From: Mesorhizobium ventifaucium
GTDB lineage: Bacteria > Pseudomonadota > Alphaproteobacteria > Rhizobiales > Rhizobiaceae
Assembly: GCF_935822925.1 (NCBI RefSeq)
Contig: NZ_CAKXZS010000003.1
Span: 205,311-269,310, forward strand
Direction: 5' to 3'
DNA length: 64,000 bases
Part shown: piece by piece, positions 48,114 through 56,494 of the stretch
How positions within the stretch are numbered: position 1 is the stretch's first letter
Layout: each line of letters begins with the position of its first letter
Position numbers and translations under genes: made by a program
Notes under the pieces: generated by a model
The model's input: the letters and a program-made list of their open reading frames with translations, nothing else
Database searches by the model: none
What the model was told of the DNA's origin: nothing

Positions 48114-49285
48114 GGGGTGACACCTCTGGCATTTTCGAACAAAGCAAGGAGCGCTGCGGCATAGTCTCGGCGGCGCATTTGTTGCCGACCTTGCAGCACA
48201 GCGACACTGTCGCGGGCTAAGCGTGGTCGCTGCCCGGCCTTCAGGAGTCGCTGCGCCAGCGCTTCCGCACTATTGGGTGCGAAGAAGAGCGATTCCGGCG
48301 CCTGCTCGCGATGCAGTGGAATGTCGGACAGCAGCATCGGCGTGCCCAGCGACTTCGCTTCCTCGACCGTGGTCGACCACCCCTCGAAGTGCGAAGGATT
48401 CAGAAGGTAGTCAGCAGCGCCGATCAGGGCGACGACATCGTCATAGGGAATCAAGCCGAGGTGTCGAAAATGGCTTCCGAGCCGGTGTGCTTCCGCAAGC
48501 TCCATCATGCGCTTGAACAACGTCGGATCGCGCGGATCGGTGATGCGCCCCGTGAGGATTATCGGCGGCAAGGAGCCTAGCGCCCCGATTTGCTCTATAT
48601 GCTTTAACGCCTCTATGACCAGCCTGTGGTTCTTATGGATCCAAAACTGGTTGGGGAGAAAAAAGAACCGCGCGGGCAGACCATGTGCCTGGCGCGCCTC
48701 ATCGGCACGCGCCAGGATGGCGCCTGGATCGAGATCGATAGCGAAGCGTACGACGGCGGTCTTGTTGCGCGAGGCTGGATAGAATGTTTCGCAGTCCGCC
48801 AGCGCATCCCCACTCGAGAGCATTATGGTGCGATTTCCGGACGTCTGCAGGCGATAGCCGAGATCCCTGCGCCACCAGGCGCTACGCGGAAAGAGGTGCG
48901 GCAGGCGACGGTGCTGGAAATCCGGAATCCAGGAAACGACCGGTACTGGAAACCGGTTGCCGAACCACTGGGCGACTTCAAAGACAATATCGATGCCTTG
49001 CGAAGCGACAAGGTCCGCGAAGGCACGATCACTTCCGCCAGCGAGTGCGATCAGCCCTCGCCTGCCGAGGCCGGCGCCCGTGACCCGGTTATCAACAACA
49101 GCGGGTGCGGCCAACATATGATCGAAGGACGCGCCAATGCTTGAATGCTGCTCGGGTGTGAGAAACAGTTTCGCCTGCACCTTGCCACGCAGCTCGGAGG
49201 CGATGACGCTCAACATGTTGCGTAGATAGGACTCACCGCCTGACCAAGTTCCGCGGCCGATGAGAGTGAAGCCGACGATAATCAA
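48110..49285 (-). CDS. Glycosyltransferase, family 4-like (GT-B fold)
   Basis: The product is 391 residues. N-terminal IIVGFTLIGRGTWSGGESYLRNML is the glycine-rich acceptor-domain start of GT-B enzymes; the donor domain has FFLPNQFWIHKNHRLVIEAL, and NPSHFEGWSTTVEEAKSLGTPMLLSDI contains the EX7E retaining-enzyme motif. Sugar and acceptor are unknown; GDP-mannose is plausible because the next gene makes it. It overlaps the epimerase stop by 4 bases (ATGA) and the ManC-AGE start likewise. Confidence 0.9.
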   Translation of the reverse strand: MIIVGFTLIGRGTWSGGESYLRNMLSVIASELRGKVQAKLFLTPEQHSSIGASFDHMLAAPAVVDNRVTGAGLGRRGLIALAGGSDRAFADLVASQGIDIVFEVAQWFGNRFPVPVVSWIPDFQHRRLPHLFPRSAWWRRDLGYRLQTSGNRTIMLSSGDALADCETFYPASRNKTAVVRFAIDLDPGAILARADEARQAHGLPARFFFLPNQFWIHKNHRLVIEALKHIEQIGALGSLPPIILTGRITDPRDPTLFKRMMELAEAHRLGSHFRHLGLIPYDDVVALIGAADYLLNPSHFEGWSTTVEEAKSLGTPMLLSDIPLHREQAPESLFFAPNSAEALAQRLLKAGQRPRLARDSVAVLQGRQQMRRRDYAAALLALFENARGVTP

Positions 49286-50256
49286 GGCGCGGAGCGTCGC
49301 AAATGGCCGACCGGCTCGGCGAGAATTTCAGCCCGATACCAATCGACATAGCCGGCAATGCCCCTGCTGAGCGGCACCTGCAACTGAAGCCCTTCAGGGA
49401 CGCCGGACGGATCCGAGATCAGATTGACAGGGTCGCCCCGACGGGATTTTCCAGAAAACGAGAGGCGATGGTTCCCTCCCCAGGCCTCCAAGACCATGCG
49501 GGAAATTGTGCTGACGGATGCAGGAGCGCCCGCACCGCCATTATAGACGGTGAAGCGTGGTTCCCCCGCAGGCAAAATGCGATGGATCAACCGCACAACA
49601 TCCGAGACATGGTGCCAATCCCTCATTTCCGTACCCGTGCCGCCAAGCACAATATCGGTTTCGCCTGCCGCGAGCATTCCGCAGAGATCCCAGAGCAGTT
49701 GCTTGCGCAACCCTTCGCCATAGACCGAAAAGAGGCGTGCCACCGAGACTAACTGGCCGTATGCGGCACAATATGACCGGCCAAGCTCCTCAACCATGCG
49801 TTTGTGATAGCCATAGGGAGAATAGGGATCGAGCGCGGCATCGACCCTGATGGGGCCGAAGTGGCCGCCGCCATAGACGGCGGCGGAGGACGCCAGGACG
49901 ACTGAGGCATCGGGTGCGTGGCGACGCAAGAAATCGAGGACACAAGCCGCGGAAACGACGCTTTGTTCAAAATCCTTCAGCGGATCGGCAATCGACTGCC
50001 CGACGGTAGCGCCGCCTGCCAGATGGTAAACGGCTGCCGGGCGGCCGTGTGAGGCCAGAGCCGCGTCCATCGTTCGCGCGGTCACTCCGCCGGAAAAGAA
50101 TGCGCCGCCGGTCGCCGCCGCGAATCCCGGGGCTTCGCTTCGGCCGAAGCCGAGGACATGATGGCCTACTCCGGCAAGAAATCGCGATAAATGCAGGCCA
50201 ATGAAGCCGCCGGCTCCAGTCACCCAGACGGGCTTCGCCTCTTTCAGCTGCGCCAC
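49282..50256 (-). CDS. NAD-dependent sugar-nucleotide epimerase/dehydratase
   Basis: The start is GTG 50256 with AAGGG nine bases upstream; longer open frames enter the methyltransferase gene. The product is 324 residues of the extended SDR family: NAD motif GAGGFIGLHLSRFLAG near residue 13, active-site LASSAAVYGG and YSPYGYHK (YxxxK), and a C-terminal VNLISDPSGVPE region. Related to UDP-glucose/GDP-mannose 4-epimerases and GDP-mannose 4,6-dehydratase-linked reductases; which one is not resolved. Neighbours suggest a GDP-mannose-derived sugar. Confidence 0.87.
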   Translation of the reverse strand: MAQLKEAKPVWVTGAGGFIGLHLSRFLAGVGHHVLGFGRSEAPGFAAATGGAFFSGGVTARTMDAALASHGRPAAVYHLAGGATVGQSIADPLKDFEQSVVSAACVLDFLRRHAPDASVVLASSAAVYGGGHFGPIRVDAALDPYSPYGYHKRMVEELGRSYCAAYGQLVSVARLFSVYGEGLRKQLLWDLCGMLAAGETDIVLGGTGTEMRDWHHVSDVVRLIHRILPAGEPRFTVYNGGAGAPASVSTISRMVLEAWGGNHRLSFSGKSRRGDPVNLISDPSGVPEGLQLQVPLSRGIAGYVDWYRAEILAEPVGHLRRSAP

Positions 50257-50260
50257 CAGA

Positions 50261-51085
50261 TCAGCCCTTCCCTTGCTTGTGGCAAAGGAAAGAGACCAGG
50301 CGCCCAGGCCGGCGGTCCAGCAATGCCGCTGCTCGGGCAACGGCACCGAAAGGCAGTGGGAACAGGGCCGTGCGGACGAGCCCTGACACCGGGCGGAAGA
50401 CTGCCGCGAGCCTTTCGCGAATTTCGGAAGCCGTCATCGGGTCATAGTTCACAACCGATTGGAAAGAGTTCATTTCGCGATCGATCGTAAGCCCCGCCCC
50501 CTGCAACGCAGCGCGGTAGGCCGCCAGCGTGAAAGCGTTCTCCCCGCCGTAAAGGTGATGCAGCGGATGCGAGCGCAGAAACGGTTCCAGCTGTTGCGGC
50601 CCGGATATCACATGGTCGCGCAATGACAGGAACGTCGCGCCCTCGCGAGAGAGGCGCGAAACCTCACAGCAGAACGCCGGAAGGTCATGCGCGTGATGCA
50701 GCACTTGCCTGGCGACGACCAGGTCATAGCCGGCGGCGCTCAACGGGATAGCCTCGCCGAACGCTTCGATCACATTGATGCGCGTGCCTGTTTTGTCGGC
50801 AAGCGTCCGGATTGCGGCGGCACCGACAAGGGCGCTGGGATCCGGCTCGACGGCGGTTACCGACCAGCCCTCGCGCGCCAGGGCATAGGAGAGGATGCCA
50901 TTGCCGGCGCCAAGGTCGAGAGCGCGGCCGACCTTGCGCGGGATCATGCTGCGAATCGCATCGAACTCCGCGCTTTCGTGATAGCGCTGCGCGGCCACGA
51001 CCGGATCGTCGAAATAGGCGGCGCGGGCGAGTTCTTTCATCGAAGGCTCGCTCATGCACCAGCGGACGGCGTCCTCCCAAGTCAT
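50261..51085 (-). CDS. Class I SAM-dependent methyltransferase
   Basis: The product is 274 residues from ATG 51085 (weak Shine-Dalgarno; the open frame continues upstream without homology). Motif I is VGRALDLGAGNGILSYAL, then VEPDPSALV and the motif ARQVLHHAHDL. The C-terminal part has a helical region with MNSFQSVVNYDPMT. It is first in a minus-strand operon methyltransferase - epimerase - glycosyltransferase - ManC-AGE (4-bp gap to the epimerase), so methylation of a sugar in the polysaccharide repeat is the likely role, though N- or C-methylation of an intermediate is not excluded. Confidence 0.86.
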   Translation of the reverse strand: MTWEDAVRWCMSEPSMKELARAAYFDDPVVAAQRYHESAEFDAIRSMIPRKVGRALDLGAGNGILSYALAREGWSVTAVEPDPSALVGAAAIRTLADKTGTRINVIEAFGEAIPLSAAGYDLVVARQVLHHAHDLPAFCCEVSRLSREGATFLSLRDHVISGPQQLEPFLRSHPLHHLYGGENAFTLAAYRAALQGAGLTIDREMNSFQSVVNYDPMTASEIRERLAAVFRPVSGLVRTALFPLPFGAVARAAALLDRRPGRLVSFLCHKQGKG

Positions 51086-51793
51086 AGCCGCTTCACGCAG
51101 AGACGAACCGTGTGCTGGATCAATCCCCGCGGTTTTCCGGCAACAACTGCGTGAGGCGGCACATTCTTGGTCACATCGATCTCGATCTTCCGTCGATATC
51201 TCGGATACGCCCACAACAGCCGCCATCAATGCTCAGCTTGACGAGCGCGACAACGCTTTCGCGTCACAGGCTTACATGCTTTCCCGTCCGTCATTCAAGG
51301 CAGGTTGTTTCCGGCGCTCGTGAGACGTAGTACGCTGCCCATCGCCTCAAAGCGGCATCGTCGATCACACTTCGGCCAGGACATTATTCTAACGAACAGC
51401 TACGCTACCGTCTGTTGCCTCGTCAAGTTCAGATCACGAGAATTCGAACCGCACGAATTTCGTCCGCGCAAAACGCTCTTGCACCCTTACCTGCATTGAG
51501 TTTCCGCCGAGCGCCTGCCGCGAGGATTGCCTCTGGCCGGCGTATAAACCAGCCCCTTCGAATATCGGGACGGTTGGAGAACAACGCAGGAACGATTTTT
51601 GTTCCAGCCGGCGCCGGGTTCGATCAAGGGACGGCCGATGTCGCTGTGGACGGCGAGTGTTTGACGCTGGGTTGCTTTATCCGTGCTATCAAAAACCGGT
51701 CGAGGCCCGGCTAGGTTGAAATTGACAAATCATCACTTGCAAATCGGTCGCGGCTGTCTTTTGCTCGCGCGACAGTTGTCCCATGACTGTTGA
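51086..51793. other. Long intergenic region between divergent operons
   Basis: About 708 bases between the methyltransferase gene (minus) and the XRE regulator (plus), and somewhat AT-richer than the coding sequence. It contains short open frames (51305-51499, 51415-51714, plus strand) with no recognisable domains or ribosome-binding sites. TTGACA-like elements occur near 51730 (attgacaaatc) upstream of the regulator. No RNA gene recognised. Confidence 0.5.
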
Positions 51794-52420
51794 ATGGTTG
51801 GCGAACGGATGAACAAAATCGATCGGCGACGGCCGGAGTCCGAAGCGGACGCCACCGTAAATGCCGCGCGGCTTGGAACGCGATTGCGCCTCGCCCGCCA
51901 GACGCGGGGCATGACGCTGAAGGCGCTGGCGACAGCTGCGAACTGCTCTGAAAGCCTTTTGTCCAAGATCGAGAATGGCAAGGCTTCGCCATCCCTGCCC
52001 ATGCTTCACCGCCTGGTCGAAGTTCTGGAGACCAATATCGGCTGGATGTTCGAACAGGTCGACGACGACGAGGCGATCGTGTTCCGCGCAGGCGCGCGGC
52101 CACTGATCTCGCTCGACGCGCTGAGGCGCGGCGAAGGCATTTCGCTTGAGCGCATTATTCCGTATTCGCCCGGCCACCTGCTGCAGTGCAATATCCATCA
52201 TATCGAGGCGGACGGCGAGAGCGAAGGTCCCATCCAGCATGCCGGCGAGGAAGTCGGCTATGTGCTCGCCGGCCGGATCAAGCTGATCGTCGATGGCAAG
52301 AGCCATGATCTCGCCACTGGAGATGCGTTCGTGTTCAGGTCGGAGCTGCCGCACCATTACCGCAACATCGGCAAGGAGAGAGCCAGCATTTTCTGGGTCA
52401 ACACGCCGGCGACCTTCTGA
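51794..52420 (+). CDS. XRE-family regulator with C-terminal cupin domain
   Basis: The product is 208 residues; ATG 51809 is an alternative start and neither has a strong ribosome-binding site. Residues ~20-75 are a Cro/CI-type helix-turn-helix (LGTRLRLARQTRGMTLKALATAANCSESLLSKIENGKASPS, read as one domain). Residues ~110-205 form a cupin beta-barrel (EGPIQHAGEEVGYVLAGRIKLIVDG, TGDAFVFRSELPHHYRNIG). In such HTH-cupin regulators the cupin senses a metabolite. It precedes, by 120 bp with a dyad operator, the sugar importer operon and is the probable local repressor. Confidence 0.9.
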   Translation: MVGERMNKIDRRRPESEADATVNAARLGTRLRLARQTRGMTLKALATAANCSESLLSKIENGKASPSLPMLHRLVEVLETNIGWMFEQVDDDEAIVFRAGARPLISLDALRRGEGISLERIIPYSPGHLLQCNIHHIEADGESEGPIQHAGEEVGYVLAGRIKLIVDGKSHDLATGDAFVFRSELPHHYRNIGKERASIFWVNTPATF

Positions 52421-52443
52421 CGGGCGCTCAGGGATCAAATCCG

Positions 52444-52469
52444 TTGACAAGTATTCAAGTCTCTTGAAT
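52444..52469 (+). promoter_or_regulatory. TTGACA promoter element with overlapping dyad upstream of binding-protein gene
   Basis: TTGACA lies at 52444-52449. Overlapping the -35/-10 spacer is a perfect inverted repeat attcaag-tct-cttgaat (52453-52469, 7-bp arms, 3-bp centre). Placement within a promoter and next to an XRE-cupin gene fits repressor binding; the -10 hexamer is weak (aatgtt/gaatgt area near 52466), and function is inferred. Confidence 0.65.
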
Positions 52470-52540
52470 GTTTGCCTCGCGCCTGTAGCACCAATGGGTC
52501 CAGCCGAGCAGGTTTGGGCCGCAAGCAAGGGGAACCGTAA

Positions 52541-53479
52541 ATGCGTCCGTTCAAACTTCTCTTCCGTTGTGCCGCCGTCATCGCCATTTGCGCGACAGCG
52601 ATGGGATCGGCGTTTGCCGATACGTTCGCTCTCGTCAACATCAACCAGCAGGCCCTGTTCTTCAACCAGATCAATGAGGGCGCGCAGAAGGCAGCCGACG
52701 CCGCAGGCGCCAAGCTGGTCATCTTCAATGCCAACAACGTGCCGAGCGCGCAAAATGACGCGATCGAGAACTACATCACTCAGAAAGTCGACGGCATCAT
52801 TCTAGTCGCCATCGACGTGAACGGCGTCAAGCCTGCAATCACCGCCGCGAAGGCGGCCGGCATCCCCGTGATCGCCATCGACGCGCAGATTCCCGACGGC
52901 GACAACGTTGCGTTCATCGGCGTCGACAACGCCAAGGCCGGCGAGGATATCGGCAAATTCTACGCCGACTATGTGAAGTCGGAGATGGGCGGCACTGCCA
53001 AGATCGGTATCGTTGGCGCGCTCAATTCGTTCATCCAGAACCAGCGGCTCGACGGTTTCAAGAAGGCGGTCACCGACAGCGGCCTGGCGGTCACCTTCCT
53101 CGACACGGTCGACGGCCAGAATGTCCAGGAGACCGCGATGAGCGCTTCGGAGAATTTGATGACCGCCAATCCGGACATGACGACGCTATATGCGACCGGC
53201 GAGCCGGCATTGCTCGGCGCTGTTTCGGCCGTAACCAGCCAAGGCCGCACCGGCGACGTCAAGGTGTTCGGCTGGGACCTGACCAAGCAGGTCATTCAGG
53301 GCATTGACGATGGTTGGGTGGTTGCGGTCGTCCAGCAGGATCCGGCCGGTGAAGGCAAGGCCGCTGTCGAAGCATTGACCAAGCTCAAGAAGGGCGAAAC
53401 GGTCGAGCCGATCATCAATATTCCGGTGACGATCGTGACCAAGGACAACGTCGACAAATATCGCGCGATGTTCCAGTAG
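52541..53479 (+). CDS. Sugar ABC importer periplasmic binding protein (RbsB/Peripla_BP_4-like)
   Basis: The product is 312 residues with a Sec signal peptide (RPFKLLFRCAAVIAICATAMGSAFA). The mature protein begins DTFALVNINQQALFFNQINEGAQKAADAAG and has AIDAQIPDGDNVAFIGVDN in the hinge region and GWDLTKQVIQGIDDGWVVAVVQQDP near the C-terminus, typical of CUT2 (ribose-type) receptors. Ligand unknown: a monosaccharide, nucleoside or sugar derivative. First structural gene of the operon; followed after 16 bp by a strong hairpin and then the ATPase gene. Confidence 0.92.
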   Translation: MRPFKLLFRCAAVIAICATAMGSAFADTFALVNINQQALFFNQINEGAQKAADAAGAKLVIFNANNVPSAQNDAIENYITQKVDGIILVAIDVNGVKPAITAAKAAGIPVIAIDAQIPDGDNVAFIGVDNAKAGEDIGKFYADYVKSEMGGTAKIGIVGALNSFIQNQRLDGFKKAVTDSGLAVTFLDTVDGQNVQETAMSASENLMTANPDMTTLYATGEPALLGAVSAVTSQGRTGDVKVFGWDLTKQVIQGIDDGWVVAVVQQDPAGEGKAAVEALTKLKKGETVEPIINIPVTIVTKDNVDKYRAMFQ

Positions 53480-53495
53480 ACTGTGTCGATGACCA

Positions 53496-53528
53496 GTCCG
53501 CGGCGCCGCCTGAGGCTACGCCGCGGAC
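53496..53528 (+). other. Hairpin between binding-protein and ATPase genes
   Basis: Arms gtccgcggcg (53496-53505) and cgccgcggac (53519-53528) are perfect 10-bp complements with a 13-base loop, and no U-tract. Located 16 bp after the binding-protein stop and 25 bp before the ATPase start. Expected to set higher binding-protein levels by message protection or partial termination. Confidence 0.68.
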
Positions 53529-53553
53529 GCTTCGCAAACCCCGTGGATCGAAG

Positions 53554-54351
53554 ATGAGCAATAGCGAGACCTATCGGGTGCGGATGAGCGGTATCTCGAA
53601 GCGCTACAATGCCATTCAGACGCTCGATGACGTGTCGCTGGTGCTGAGGCCGGGCGAGGTCCTCGGGCTGGTCGGCGACAATGGCGCAGGAAAGTCGACG
53701 TTGAGCAAGGTGCTGTCGGGGGCGGTGGTTCCCGATGCCGGCACGATCGAAATCGATGGCATGCCGGTGACCTTCACTTCGCCGGCGGAGGCGCGGGCCG
53801 CGCGCGTCGAGATGGTCTATCAGGATCTGTCGCTCTGCGACACGGTCGACGTCGCCGGCAATCTCTTTCTCGGCCGCGAGCCGCGCCGCCGCATCGCCGG
53901 CATTTCCTTTCTCGACAAGAAGCGCATGCACGAGCAAACGCGCCAGATGCTCGATCGTCTCGGCATCGTTATCGCCGACACGCGGCTCAAGGTCGAAAAC
54001 CTGTCCGGCGGACAGCGACAGTCGATCGCGATCGGCCGCGCCGCCTCATTCGAGCCGTCCGTGCTGATTATGGATGAGCCGACGGCAGCGCTTGCCGTCG
54101 CCGAGGTCGAGGCTGTGCTGGACCTGATCCGCGCCGTGAGCGCGCGCGGCGTCAGCGTCATTCTGATCACCCACCGCCTTCAGGATCTGTTCCTCGTATG
54201 CGACCGCATCCAGGTCATGTACGAAGGACGCAACGTCGCCGAGCGGCTGATCGGCGAAACCAATATCGAAGATGTCGTCAACCTGATCGTGGGCCGCAAA
54301 TTCAACGCTCGTTCGGCCACCAACGCCTATCGCGATGGAGCGCCAGCATGA
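53554..54351 (+). CDS. Sugar ABC importer ATPase, single-domain
   Basis: The product is 265 residues with one ABC module: Walker A GDNGAGKST, Q-loop in EMVYQDLSL, signature LSGGQRQSIAIGRA, Walker B LIMDEPTAALA. It is about half the size of RbsA-type double ATPases and related to, but clearly different from, FrcA in this window. Its stop overlaps the permease start (ATGA at 54348). It energises the importer of this operon. Start ATG 53554 has a weak GGATCGAAG upstream. Confidence 0.91.
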   Translation: MSNSETYRVRMSGISKRYNAIQTLDDVSLVLRPGEVLGLVGDNGAGKSTLSKVLSGAVVPDAGTIEIDGMPVTFTSPAEARAARVEMVYQDLSLCDTVDVAGNLFLGREPRRRIAGISFLDKKRMHEQTRQMLDRLGIVIADTRLKVENLSGGQRQSIAIGRAASFEPSVLIMDEPTAALAVAEVEAVLDLIRAVSARGVSVILITHRLQDLFLVCDRIQVMYEGRNVAERLIGETNIEDVVNLIVGRKFNARSATNAYRDGAPA

Positions 54352-55358
54352 GCGACGTGACTTCGACCCACTCCGCTCAGTCTCAAAGGGTCCGCGCAGG
54401 CACCTGGCGAGATGCGGTGCTTGCCAATGGCAGCGTCGTGTCGATCGCGCTGTTCTTTCTTATCGTTAGCGTCATCTTTTCGGTGGCGACGGACGCCTTT
54501 CTGACGTCGCCCAACCTGCTGAACATCCTGCGTCAGTCGGCACCGCTGCTGATCGTCGCCGCGGCGATGACCTTCGTCATCACCACCGGCGGCATCGACC
54601 TTTCGGTCGGCTCCGTGCTGGCACTGGTGGCAACGTTGTCGGCGACATTGCTGCAGCTGGGCCTGCCATGGCCGCTGGTCATCCTCGCCATGCTTGCGCT
54701 GGGCGCCTTGCTTGGCGCGGTTCAGGGTTACTTCGTCGCTTATGAGGGCATTCCGGCCTTCATCGTCACGCTTGCCGGGCTTTCGGTGATCCGTGGCGTG
54801 GCGCTGCTGATCACCGGCGGCTACTCGATCCCCATCGAGCCGGGAAGCCCTTTCACGGTGCTAGGCCGCGCCTGGCTGCTTGGCGTGCCGGCGCCGGCGC
54901 TCATCGCGCTGGCGATCCTCGCGATCGCCTATATCGCCTTCAACGAGACGCCGTTCGGCCGCTACGTGACCGGCATCGGCGCCAACGCCGAAGCGGTTAG
55001 GCGCGCCGGCGTCAACACGCGGCTGACGACGCTTTTCGTCTACGTGATTTCCGCCGCCGCGGCAGCACTTGCGGGGATCATCATTGCGGCCCGGCTCGGA
55101 TCCGGATCCTCGAATGCCGGGCAAGGGTTTGAGCTCGAAGTGATCGCTGCCGTTGTGCTTGGCGGCACCAGTCTGTTCGGCGGCCGCGGAACGATCGTCG
55201 GCACGGTACTCGGGGCGCTTACCGTTGCAGTCATCGGCAACGGTCTGATCCTGGCGCATCTGTCGCCTTTCCTGACGCCGATCGTGACCGGAACGATCAT
55301 CCTGATCGCCATTTGGCTGAACTTCCGCCTGTTCCGCGGCGCCGTACGGAGCCGTTGA
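54348..55358 (+). CDS. Sugar ABC importer permease (CUT2)
   Basis: The product is 336 residues, starting at ATG 54348 overlapping the ATPase gene by 4 bases. It has ~8-10 membrane helices and the CUT2 motifs ITTGGIDLSVGSVLALVATLS, YEGIPAFIVTLAGLSVIRG, GANAEAVRRAGVNT and VVLGGTSLFGGRGTIVGTVLGAL. It forms the pore with the single-domain ATPase. A 4-bp gap follows before the phosphotriesterase-family gene. Confidence 0.92.
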   Translation: MSDVTSTHSAQSQRVRAGTWRDAVLANGSVVSIALFFLIVSVIFSVATDAFLTSPNLLNILRQSAPLLIVAAAMTFVITTGGIDLSVGSVLALVATLSATLLQLGLPWPLVILAMLALGALLGAVQGYFVAYEGIPAFIVTLAGLSVIRGVALLITGGYSIPIEPGSPFTVLGRAWLLGVPAPALIALAILAIAYIAFNETPFGRYVTGIGANAEAVRRAGVNTRLTTLFVYVISAAAAALAGIIIAARLGSGSSNAGQGFELEVIAAVVLGGTSLFGGRGTIVGTVLGALTVAVIGNGLILAHLSPFLTPIVTGTIILIAIWLNFRLFRGAVRSR

Positions 55359-55362
55359 GCCT

Positions 55363-56457
55363 ATGAGTGATGATCTCTTCGATGACGCAGCGCCCGGGCA
55401 GCGGCTGGCGATCGGAGTCGAAACCGGTCATGTGATGACCGTGCTCGGCCCCGTTCCGGTCGAAGAGATGGGCGTCACGCTGATGCACGAGCACATCTTG
55501 CTCGACGGCGCGCGCAGCTGGAAATGTCCCTGTCATCCCGACGACATGGCTCTCGCCGAGCAGCCGGTGAACATCGAGATCATCGGCGAATTGCGCATGA
55601 ACCCGTACGTCAACCGCGACAATGTTTCGCTCGATGACAGTGACCTGGCGCTGTCGGAATTGCAACGCTATCGCGCGCTGGGTGGCCATACCGTCGTCGA
55701 CGCGACCAATATCGGCATCGGCCGCGAGCCGGAAAAGCTCGCCCGCATCAGCCGCATGTCCGGCCTGAAGATCGTCATGGGCACTGGCTTCTATCTTGAG
55801 CACACCCATCCCGAATGGCTGAAGGCGATGGATGTCGACGCAGTGACCGAGTTCATCGTCAATGACGTCGGCGGCGGCGAGACGCAGCCGCCGATCCTGG
55901 CCGGCCTGATCGGCGAGATCGGCGTTAGCAAGGACTTTACTTCAGAGGAACGAAAGTCGCTGCGAGCTTCCGCAAGAGCCTCGCGCATCACCGGCGTGCC
56001 GCTGTCGATCCATTTGCCGGGTTGGAAGCGGTTGGCTCACGAGGTGCTCGATGCCGTGGAGGCCGAGGGCGCCGATCTTCGCCACACGGTGCTCTGCCAC
56101 ATGAATCCCAGCCACAATGATCTCGACTACCAGACAAGCCTCGCCCGGCGCGGCGCTTTCCTGGAATACGACATGATCGGCATGGACTATTATTATGCCG
56201 ATCAGGACGCGCAGTCGCCCTCCGACGAAGAGAATGCGCGAGCAATCGCGGCACTTATCGAGGCCGGCTTCGGCGACCGCCTGCTGCTGTCGCAGGATGT
56301 TTTCCTCAAGATCATGCTGACCCGCTTCGGCGGTTTCGGCTACGGCTACATCCTCAAGCATTTCATACCGCGCCTGAAACGCCATGGCGTCGAGCAACCA
56401 GCTATCGACCGCATGCTGATCGCCAATCCGAAAGCCGTGTTCTCGCGGCAGAATTAA
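55363..56457 (+). CDS. Phosphotriesterase-family metal-dependent hydrolase (probable lactonase or esterase)
   Basis: The product is 364 residues, an amidohydrolase-type TIM barrel. The binuclear metal site is complete: His42 and His44 in MHEHILLDG, Glu185 in LIGEIG at the position of the bridging carbamylated Lys, His217 (SIHLPG), His246 (LCHMN) and Asp312 (SQDVF). A Glu bridge is known from E. coli PHP-type members. Substrates in the family include sugar lactones, phosphorylated lactones and esters; no organophosphatase role is implied. It is the first enzyme of the operon after the importer, so it may open an imported lactone or ester. Intracellular: no signal peptide. Confidence 0.9.
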   Translation: MSDDLFDDAAPGQRLAIGVETGHVMTVLGPVPVEEMGVTLMHEHILLDGARSWKCPCHPDDMALAEQPVNIEIIGELRMNPYVNRDNVSLDDSDLALSELQRYRALGGHTVVDATNIGIGREPEKLARISRMSGLKIVMGTGFYLEHTHPEWLKAMDVDAVTEFIVNDVGGGETQPPILAGLIGEIGVSKDFTSEERKSLRASARASRITGVPLSIHLPGWKRLAHEVLDAVEAEGADLRHTVLCHMNPSHNDLDYQTSLARRGAFLEYDMIGMDYYYADQDAQSPSDEENARAIAALIEAGFGDRLLLSQDVFLKIMLTRFGGFGYGYILKHFIPRLKRHGVEQPAIDRMLIANPKAVFSRQN

Positions 56458-56494
56458 GCCCGGACTTACGGCTGAGACTTACGACGGAGTTCAA

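Noticed and set aside
51305..51714. Short plus-strand frames in the 708-bp gap
   Set aside because: Mutually overlapping, no Shine-Dalgarno, no domain; treated as intergenic.
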